A stretch of DNA of 23,489 nt from Lachnospiraceae bacterium UBA7598. GTDB lineage: Bacteria > Bacillota > Clostridia > Lachnospirales > Lachnospiraceae. This document shows positions 10,301-15,722 of this stretch, piece after piece. The position numbers and the translations under genes were made by a program. Numbering within the stretch: the first letter of the stretch is position 1; every line of letters starts with the position of its first letter. The stretch lies in contig DLQV01000052.1 of NCBI GenBank assembly GCA_002474415.1, forward strand, positions 7,176 through 30,664, written 5' to 3'. The notes under the pieces were generated by a model. It saw only the letters and a list, made by a program, of their open reading frames with translations, ran no database searches and was not told the origin of the DNA.

Positions 10301-10310
10301 TCATGAGGTG
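10282..10310 (-). promoter_or_regulatory. Probable sigma-K promoter of spoVFAB
   Basis: On the minus strand CACC (10307-10310) and CATATGTTA (10282-10290) are spaced by 16 bases. This fits the Bacillus sigma-K consensus mACm-16-CATAnnnTA exactly. SpoVF is a known sigma-K mother-cell operon in B. subtilis. Transcription would start near 10276-10274, downstream of the first hairpin arm and just before or at the ribosome binding site. The assignment is by consensus and gene function only. Confidence 0.6.
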
Positions 10311-10324
10311 CAAGATCGTAATTA

Positions 10325-11644
10325 CTAAAGTCTGGTCTCTACAAAGATATCGTAGATTGCCTTGATGGCTGCCTCAAAATCATCATTGCTGACACCAATA
10401 ATAATATTTAACTCGGAAGATCCCTGGTCAATCATCTTGACATTGATGTTCGCATGTGCCAGTGCAGAAAAGATTCTGCCGGCCGTACCGCGGGTAGATT
10501 TCATTCCACGTCCCACAACTGCGATCAGACCCAGATCTGCTTCCAGATCAATAACATCCGGATGAGTCAGACGGCGGATGGAGCTGATCACCTGCTGCTC
10601 CTTGCCTTCAAACTCTTCCTGATGCACAAATACGGTCATGGTGTCGATACCGGATGGCATATGTTCGATCGAAATTCCGTTTTCCTCAAATGCCTGTAAT
10701 GCTTTGCGGCAGAATCCGACTTCGGAATTCATCATATCTTTGTCAATGCTAACTGCGACAAATCCCTTTTTACCGGCAATACCGGTAATGGTGTATTCCG
10801 GTTTCTGGCAGGTACTCTCTACGATCAGGGTTCCCTCTGCCTCCGGATCATTGGTGTTGCGAATATTGATCGGAATGCCGGCCTTTCGTACAGGGAATAC
10901 CGCATCCTCGTGCAACACAGAAGCTCCCATGTAGGAAAGCTCTCTTAATTCACGGTACGTGATCACACGGATCGGCTTTGGATTGTCAATGATACGCGGA
11001 TCTGCTACGAGACATCCGGATACATCCGTCCAGTTCTCATATAAACTTGCATGACATGCTTTTGCAACAATTGATCCAGTAATATCTGAACCGCCGCGGG
11101 AGAATGTTTTTACCTTTCCATCCGCACCAATTCCATAAAATCCCGGAATTACAGCTTTTTCGCATTCCGAAAGTTTCTTTGACAGCACCTTGTCGGTCTT
11201 GTCTGCATCCAGGTTTCCTTCTTCATCAAAAAAGATTACGGTTGCAGAATCGATAAACTCATATCCGAGATAATCTGCCATAAGAATACCATTCAGATAC
11301 TCTCCACGGGAAGCCGCATAATCCACACCGGCTTTTTCCTTAAAGTTTTTGGAAATTGTCTTAAATTCCTCATCCAGCGTTACTTTCAGTCCAAGTCCAT
11401 TGATAATGGAATCATAACGCTCTTTGATCTTCATGAGCGGTACACGGAACTCCTCGCCTGCCTCTGCCTTTGCATAACATGCATATAACATATCCGTAAC
11501 CTTGGTATCCCTGGAATTACGCTTTCCAGGAGCACTCGGCACTACATATTTTCTGGATTCATCCGCACGGATAATATCGCCAACCTTGGCAAACTGTTCG
11601 GCACTCGCCAGCGAGCTGCCACCAAATTTTACAACCTTAACCAT
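10325..11644 (-). CDS. lysC: Aspartate kinase
   Basis: This enzyme phosphorylates aspartate at the entry to lysine, threonine, methionine and diaminopimelate synthesis. Diaminopimelate feeds the cell wall, and the dihydrodipicolinate branch feeds SpoVFAB next door. At 439 residues it is a monofunctional enzyme. The N-terminal kinase signature KFGGSSLA is at residues 7-14, followed by SAPGKR and the substrate/ATP segment FSRGGSDITGS. The C-terminal third (from about residue 295) holds two ACT-type regulatory units, including AVVGRGMKSTRGTAGRIFSALAHANINVKMIDQGSSELN, so feedback inhibition is expected. Which isozyme it is cannot be told. The ATG follows AAGGAG at 11 bases. It has its own promoter, and no lysine riboswitch fits in the short leader. 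Confidence 0.93.
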   Translation of the reverse strand: MVKVVKFGGSSLASAEQFAKVGDIIRADESRKYVVPSAPGKRNSRDTKVTDMLYACYAKAEAGEEFRVPLMKIKERYDSIINGLGLKVTLDEEFKTISKNFKEKAGVDYAASRGEYLNGILMADYLGYEFIDSATVIFFDEEGNLDADKTDKVLSKKLSECEKAVIPGFYGIGADGKVKTFSRGGSDITGSIVAKACHASLYENWTDVSGCLVADPRIIDNPKPIRVITYRELRELSYMGASVLHEDAVFPVRKAGIPINIRNTNDPEAEGTLIVESTCQKPEYTITGIAGKKGFVAVSIDKDMMNSEVGFCRKALQAFEENGISIEHMPSGIDTMTVFVHQEEFEGKEQQVISSIRRLTHPDVIDLEADLGLIAVVGRGMKSTRGTAGRIFSALAHANINVKMIDQGSSELNIIIGVSNDDFEAAIKAIYDIFVETRL

Positions 11645-11680
11645 TTTTAACTTTTCTCCTTAAGAATAATAACTTATGCT

Positions 11681-11710
11681 ATTATACTTCTACCGTCTGT
11701 CTTTCGTCAA
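11681..11710 (-). promoter_or_regulatory. Sigma-A promoter of aspartate kinase
   Basis: On the minus strand TTGACG (11705-11710) and a perfect TATAAT (11681-11686) are spaced by 18 bases. The -35 element overlaps the TGA stop codon of the upstream phosphoesterase gene. The leader to the ATG is only about 30 bases, too short for a lysine riboswitch. Confidence 0.7.
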
Positions 11711-12198
11711 TTATTTTCTTCCAGGTAGATCACATCCGTTGCGATCGTATTACTCGATCCATCCACCTGCAGAACTCCATAAGATGGCGGTACTCCGTAA
11801 GGTGGCTGTCCGATACTTCCCGGATTCATATAGGTAATACGGTTGTGTTTGTCATAAAAAACCCGGTGGGTATGTCCGAACAGTGCGGCATCGACCTTCC
11901 GCTCCTCTGCCGCATATTCCAGGTTCAGATATCCGGCTTTTACATTAAATGTATGTCCATGGCAGATCAGTATTTTTTTTCCTTCAACCAGAAGAATCCG
12001 CTCCTGAACTTCCTGGCGGCAATCACAGTTTCCCGGCACCTGTTCCATCACAGTCATAGGAAATTTCCGGTGCAACTGTTCTGCATCCGCCCAGCAGTCT
12101 CCCAGATGAATGATCATATCCGGATGCAATCGATTGACTGCCGTAACCATATTATTTACATTTCCGTGCGAATCACTGAGCACCAGAATTCTCTTCAT
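11707..12198 (-). CDS. YfcE/MJ0936-type metallophosphoesterase
   Basis: This is a small cytoplasmic calcineurin-like phosphodiesterase of 163 residues, the usual size for the YfcE family. All metal-site motifs are present: DSHGN (D9, H11), GDC (D34), GNCD (N57), CHGH (H80, H82) and GHTHR (H109, H111). This predicts a two-metal (Mn-type) phosphodiesterase. Family members hydrolyse model phosphodiesters and the physiological substrate is generally unknown. The frame is open to 12264, but the ATG at 12198 follows AAAGGAG at 10 bases and begins at the family N-terminus (MKRILVLSD). Little room remains for a promoter between the strong hairpin at 12230-12273 and the start, so expression may rely on read-through from the Cys-rich gene upstream. 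Confidence 0.93.
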   Translation of the reverse strand: MKRILVLSDSHGNVNNMVTAVNRLHPDMIIHLGDCWADAEQLHRKFPMTVMEQVPGNCDCRQEVQERILLVEGKKILICHGHTFNVKAGYLNLEYAAEERKVDAALFGHTHRVFYDKHNRITYMNPGSIGQPPYGVPPSYGVLQVDGSSNTIATDVIYLEENN

Positions 12199-12220
12199 AT
12201 AAAATATACTCCTTTTCCTT

Positions 12221-12273
12221 AAAAAAACAAAAAGACCTTTGCTCCGGCATCCTCGCCAAGGCAAAAGTCTTTT
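12221..12273 (-). terminator. Strong hairpin terminator or attenuator between the Cys-rich ORF and yfcE
   Basis: On the minus strand, arms at 12261-12273 and 12230-12242 pair over 13 positions with one G-U pair. A smaller inner stem sits in the loop. A long T-rich run follows (12221-12229 and adjoining bases). It looks like a complete intrinsic terminator, yet a well-formed gene starts only 23 bases beyond it. Confidence 0.85.
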
Positions 12274-12295
12274 CTCCTTCTCATTTCAGCGATGA

Positions 12296-12472
12296 CTATC
12301 CCAGTCGTTTCCACTGCTTACTACATTTGTAGTAGGAATAAAACATGCAGTGTTCCGCCTGCTCGCAGCGCTTTGGTGCAGTCTCAATACTGCACTGGCA
12401 GTTTACAATTGCATCTGCCTTCCCCTTACAATTTCCCTTTAACATGACATCGTCTAAAACTTCATCTGACAT
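12296..12472 (-). CDS. Cys-rich 58-residue hypothetical protein
   Basis: This short open frame begins at an ATG preceded by AAGGAG at 11 bases and ends in TAG. It encodes 58 residues with six cysteines (15, 25, 27, 36, 42, 50) and a basic, aromatic C-terminus (FYSYYKCSKQWKRLG). There is no signal peptide and no membrane segment, so it should be cytoplasmic. The CxC plus paired cysteines suggest a small zinc- or cluster-binding fold, but I recognise no named family and assign no function. A TATAAT element lies about 50 bases upstream and a strong terminator follows directly, so it is a complete small transcription unit. The good ribosome binding site and flanking signals favour a real gene. 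Confidence 0.7.
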   Translation of the reverse strand: MSDEVLDDVMLKGNCKGKADAIVNCQCSIETAPKRCEQAEHCMFYSYYKCSKQWKRLG

Positions 12473-12521
12473 ACTTCTTTTTGCTCCTTATTACTACCAA
12501 GTTTTTTTCACGACGGCTTTC

Positions 12522-12527
12522 ATTATA
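12522..12527 (-). promoter_or_regulatory. -10 element of the Cys-rich gene
   Basis: A perfect TATAAT on the minus strand is placed about 50 bases before the ATG at 12472. No convincing -35 was found at 16-18 bases. The remaining sequence up to 12621 holds a weak CCTGTTT/AAACAGG inverted repeat but no U-run. Confidence 0.5.
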
Positions 12528-12621
12528 CAATACCTGGTAATGAAAAACCATAGGTCAAATCTAACAAATAGACATGCCTGTTTTGTAAAAAATTTTCACT
12601 TGACGAAACAGGAAAAATGCG

Positions 12622-13392
12622 CTAGAGCTCCAGCTTATTTATTAAGTTCAAATTATACTTTTCTGCCAATTCCATACATTTTCTGTATGAATCCACATCC
12701 TGAATATGTCTCACACAATGAGCATCCAATCCGAGAATCGCTTTATTTCCGACTTCCCCGGCAATCTTCCAGAAACGCTCTGCCGGATAATGCCTTGCCC
12801 CTTCTCCCATGCCGAGCATGTTGATCTCCAACGGGATGTCCAGTTTCTTCATTTCTTTGCACAACCGGGTCATCTCCCAGTCATATACCGAATCCATTCC
12901 CTGATAATTCATCAGATCCGGATGGGCAAGATACGCATAACTTCCGGTCTGCATTCCTTCTATCACAAGATCCACATATCTGCGAATGCGGCTTTCATCC
13001 TCCGTCTCTGTCCCGGTATATGGTCCGTTTTCCTCCGATCCCAGGAAATGCTGCCCCATGATCATATAATCACATCCAAGATTGCGGAACATCCGCATCT
13101 GTTCCTCATAAAATTCCGGGATATACTCTGCCTCAAATCCTACATATATTTTTATCTGATCCCGGTACTCTGCTTCAAGTTTCCGGATCGTCTCCACATA
13201 TTCCGGCGCCTGTTTCATAGTCATCCGGATATTTGATACATATCCGTCCTTATAGGGGCACGGCACATGATCGGAAAATCCAAAGATTTCAATTCCCATG
13301 GACATTGCTGCTTCAATATATTCTCTCTCCGTATCACAGGCATGTTGACACCGCCACGTATGCGCATGATAATTTGCCTTCAAAAAATCCAT
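12622..13392 (-). CDS. PHP-family phosphatase (histidinol-phosphatase-like)
   Basis: This is a PHP-superfamily metal-dependent phosphoesterase of about 256 residues, of the HisK/HisJ histidinol-phosphatase type. The metal-ligand motifs are visible: YHAHTWRC near the N-terminus (H9, H11), GFSDHVP, the Glu of GFEAEY, GQHF, LAHPD and GLDAHC at the end. Some relatives act on other small phosphates, and no other his genes are nearby, so histidinol phosphate is only the likely substrate. An ATG five codons upstream (13407) is also open. I prefer 13392 because AAGGA stands 7 bases before it, and because the upstream ATG would have its binding site at the extreme 5' end of the mRNA. It is a single gene with its own promoter. 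Confidence 0.9.
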   Translation of the reverse strand: MDFLKANYHAHTWRCQHACDTEREYIEAAMSMGIEIFGFSDHVPCPYKDGYVSNIRMTMKQAPEYVETIRKLEAEYRDQIKIYVGFEAEYIPEFYEEQMRMFRNLGCDYMIMGQHFLGSEENGPYTGTETEDESRIRRYVDLVIEGMQTGSYAYLAHPDLMNYQGMDSVYDWEMTRLCKEMKKLDIPLEINMLGMGEGARHYPAERFWKIAGEVGNKAILGLDAHCVRHIQDVDSYRKCMELAEKYNLNLINKLEL

Positions 13393-13424
13393 TCTGTTGT
13401 CCTTCATCCGTTTATTTTCCTATC

Positions 13425-13453
13425 ATTTTAACATGGAATACGTCTTATGACAA
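13425..13453 (-). promoter_or_regulatory. Extended -10 sigma-A promoter of the PHP gene
   Basis: On the minus strand TTGTCA (13448-13453) and TAAAAT (13425-13430) are spaced by 17 bases. A TGT just before the -10 gives an extended -10 element. The -35 lies in the T-rich tail of the preceding terminator. Confidence 0.7.
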
Positions 13454-13484
13454 CAAAAGACCGTGTGCATCCACTCACACGGTC
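13448..13484 (-). terminator. Terminator of the zinc-dependent phospholipase C-like gene
   Basis: A perfect 9-base stem, GACCGTGTG with CACACGGTC, encloses an 8-base loop and is followed by TTTTGTTGT on the minus strand. It begins 6 bases beyond the stop codon of the upstream gene. Confidence 0.85.
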
Positions 13485-13489
13485 CTTAT

Positions 13490-14338
13490 TTAAACGGCAT
13501 GTTTTACCTTTTTTCCATCCTGTACAATCTCTTGTTCCACCAGGCGTGATCCAAAACTATAATCAAAGATAGGTTCTAATCCTCTGGTCCCATCCAGATA
13601 AGCGCCAAACTGGCTGATCATCCGCAGGGCGCTGAGCTTTGCCTGGCGATAACGCTGTGCCAGTTGCTGGTTACTGTCTGCACACTGTGGATTTTTACGA
13701 TAATTTACCAACAGACCGTGCATTTCTTTGTAATTTCCGGAAACATACAAAAGCGCATAAATAAACAATCGCTTGATTCGGGATGGCGCGATCAGCATAT
13801 TATTATAGGTAATCATTCCCTTTAATGCTTCCCGGACTTCCGCAGATGTGGTTCCCGGATAAAACCAGCTGATCACTCCCGCATTTTCCATGCTCGGAAC
13901 AATATGCTCCGTCAGATTCTGCCGCAACGGATCTTTTCCATCCATAAGCATAAGCATACGGTCAAACTCTACTTCAATTTCTGCATGGGAAATACCGCTT
14001 GCAGCAATTTTCTCATCAATATACCCATGGCAGCTTACATCCAGTGCAAAATGATTCAATACTCCATAGGTGTATGCCAGAAACGGTTCTTTTTCCTTCT
14101 GGCTATTAATTACGGTTTTTGCTTTTTCAAAAAATTCTTTTCCGGAATGCCCGTGCAGGTCATATCCGATCTGACTGACCGGATTCGGTTTTAATGGCTT
14201 GTAATAAAACAAGATATCCGGACCATGTAGTCCGATCAGATACAGCTGTGGATATTTCTCGATGATTTCCCTCTCATTTCCATCGAGTTCCCTGCGAACC
14301 TGCTGTCCCAGCCGATAATGTGCATAAGTTGATGGCAT
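13490..14338 (-). CDS. Zinc-dependent phospholipase C family protein
   Basis: This 282-residue protein has the Zn-dependent phospholipase C / S1-P1-like helical fold (PF00882 type). The sequence shows the expected early MPSTYAHYRLG start, with the conserved His near the N-terminus, then LIGLHGPDILFYY, GYDLHGHSGKEFF, and GVLNHFALDVSCHGYID. These give several His/Asp residues able to hold a multinuclear zinc site. There is no signal peptide, unlike secreted clostridial alpha-toxins, so this is probably an intracellular hydrolase of unknown substrate and not a toxin. The ATG follows AGGGGAG at 8 bases. It is a single gene, with a TATAAT upstream and a clean terminator downstream. Confidence 0.88.
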   Translation of the reverse strand: MPSTYAHYRLGQQVRRELDGNEREIIEKYPQLYLIGLHGPDILFYYKPLKPNPVSQIGYDLHGHSGKEFFEKAKTVINSQKEKEPFLAYTYGVLNHFALDVSCHGYIDEKIAASGISHAEIEVEFDRMLMLMDGKDPLRQNLTEHIVPSMENAGVISWFYPGTTSAEVREALKGMITYNNMLIAPSRIKRLFIYALLYVSGNYKEMHGLLVNYRKNPQCADSNQQLAQRYRQAKLSALRMISQFGAYLDGTRGLEPIFDYSFGSRLVEQEIVQDGKKVKHAV

Positions 14339-14373
14339 AGGCTTTCTCCCCTTCCTCTGTCAGTTTATGCCAA

Positions 14374-14379
14374 ATTATA
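14374..14379 (-). promoter_or_regulatory. -10 element of the phospholipase C-like gene
   Basis: TATAAT on the minus strand lies 36 bases before the ATG. No good sigma-A -35 was found. The combination CATAAA-14-CATATAAT loosely resembles a sigma-E promoter, so sporulation control is possible but weakly supported. Confidence 0.45.
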
Positions 14380-14439
14380 TGACAGCCTTGTAAAATTTAT
14401 GGCCTCATGTTTATAAAATCTAAGTAAAAAATGTGTTAT

Positions 14440-14468
14440 TTGACCTTTTGTCAAACGTAGCATATAAT
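14440..14468 (+). promoter_or_regulatory. Sigma-A promoter of the CDF exporter, with a small palindrome
   Basis: TTGACC (14440-14445) and a perfect TATAAT (14463-14468) are spaced by 17 bases. The -35 forms part of the inverted repeat TTGAC-N5-GTCAA (14440-14454), which could be a repressor site. Confidence 0.75.
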
Positions 14469-14510
14469 AGGAAAAACCAATGGAAAATGTATGATTCTGG
14501 GGGAATAATC

Positions 14511-15674
14511 ATGATTACAATGTTAGCGAAAATCTTTATCAAAAACCGCCCTGCAAAAGAACAGCGGCAGGCATATGGCACACTGTGCAGTATCGTTGGA
14601 ATCTGCTTAAATATCTGCCTGTTTGCCGGAAAATATTTTGCCGGAATGTTAAGCGGTTCCGTTGCAATCACCGCAGATGCGTTTAACAACCTGTCGGATG
14701 CCGGTTCCTCTTTTATTACACTTGTCGGATTTCTCTATGCCGGGAAAACTCCGGATTCGGAGCACCCGTTCGGACATGGCCGGTTTGAATATGTGTCGGG
14801 ATTTGTTGTGGCGATTGCCATTCTGATGATGGGATTTGAGCTTTTAAAAACTTCCTTTTCCAAAATTCTGCATCCGGAAGCCGTAGACACGAGTCTGCTC
14901 GCCATGGGAATTCTGGTATGCTCCATTCTGGTAAAAGTCTACATGTACTGTTACAATCATTTTATTGGGAAAAAACTCGATTCGGATGCCATGCAGGCTA
15001 CCGCCATGGATTCGCTTTCCGACACCATTGCCACCTCTGTGGTTCTGGCAGCCATGATTATTATGCGCCTGACATCCGTCAATGTCGATGGATTTGGCGG
15101 TCTGCTGGTAGCCATTTTCATCCTCTATGCAGGTATAAAAGCAGTCAAAGACACCATGGACCCGCTTCTTGGCAAAGCCCCGGACCAGACGTTTGTCCGG
15201 GAAATCCGTGCCATTGTCATGTCCCATCCCAAAGTACGTGGCATCCACGATCTGGTCGTGCATGATTACGGTCCAGGCCGCCGCATGATCACCCTGCATC
15301 TGGAAGTTCCGGGGGATGAAGATGTCTTTCAGCTCCATGACATGATCGACCACATTGAACGGGAGCTGGACCAGAAACTCGGATGCGAAGCAGTCATCCA
15401 CATGGACCCGATTGAAACCGACAATGCTGCGATTGCCCAGATGCAGCAGCAGGTAGAGCAGAAAGTCCACGAAATTGACCGCCGCATCACCATCCACGAT
15501 TTCCGCCTGATCAACTGCGATACCCACACCAGCATTGCCTTTGACGCTGTCATCCCCTATGGTATGCGGATCAGCCCGGAAGACCTGAAGAAAAAAATCG
15601 AGAACAAGCTACAGGAAATCGAAGGAAACTACCAGCTTATGATTCATGTGGATCAGAGTTATGTACCCGTATAA
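14511..15674 (+). CDS. Cation diffusion facilitator exporter, probable Mn(II)-type
   Basis: This is a CDF-family proton-coupled exporter of 387 residues, with about six membrane segments in residues 25-215. The metal-site quartet aligns as N59-x3-D63 in helix 2 (ADAFNNLSD) and D167-x3-D171 in helix 5 (AMDSLSD). Zn-type CDFs have His at the first positions, and the N/D/D/D set resembles the Mn exporters of the MntE group, so Mn(II) efflux is the best guess. HPFGHGR lies after helix 2. The usual cytoplasmic dimer domain (about 225-302) is followed by an unusual extra tail of about 80 residues that looks like a second, degenerate copy. The ATG at 14511 follows GGGGGA. An upstream in-frame ATG at 14433 lies before the promoter and is excluded. 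Confidence 0.92.
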   Translation: MITMLAKIFIKNRPAKEQRQAYGTLCSIVGICLNICLFAGKYFAGMLSGSVAITADAFNNLSDAGSSFITLVGFLYAGKTPDSEHPFGHGRFEYVSGFVVAIAILMMGFELLKTSFSKILHPEAVDTSLLAMGILVCSILVKVYMYCYNHFIGKKLDSDAMQATAMDSLSDTIATSVVLAAMIIMRLTSVNVDGFGGLLVAIFILYAGIKAVKDTMDPLLGKAPDQTFVREIRAIVMSHPKVRGIHDLVVHDYGPGRRMITLHLEVPGDEDVFQLHDMIDHIERELDQKLGCEAVIHMDPIETDNAAIAQMQQQVEQKVHEIDRRITIHDFRLINCDTHTSIAFDAVIPYGMRISPEDLKKKIENKLQEIEGNYQLMIHVDQSYVPV

Positions 15675-15676
15675 AA

Positions 15677-15708
15677 ATAACGGTTCACAGATTTCTGTGA
15701 ACCGTTAT
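15677..15708 (-). terminator. Terminator of ppk, shared with the CDF gene end
   Basis: A perfect 14-base stem (15677-15690 with 15695-15708) closes a 4-base loop. On the minus strand it is followed by TTTTTAT, so it terminates the ppk transcript. In the plus direction there is no U-run, so it would stop CDF transcription only poorly. Confidence 0.85.
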
Positions 15709-15722
15709 CCTACCAGCTTCAT

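Noticed and set aside
11645..11706. Lysine riboswitch before aspartate kinase
   Set aside because: The promoter sits immediately upstream, leaving about 30 bases of leader, too short for the riboswitch.
13490..14338. Secreted toxin-type phospholipase C
   Set aside because: The protein lacks a signal peptide and a C2-like membrane-binding domain, so a toxin role is not supported.
14844..15527. 227-codon open frame on the minus strand opposite the CDF gene
   Set aside because: It is antisense to clear CDF motifs, has no promoter or binding site, and is low-complexity in family terms.
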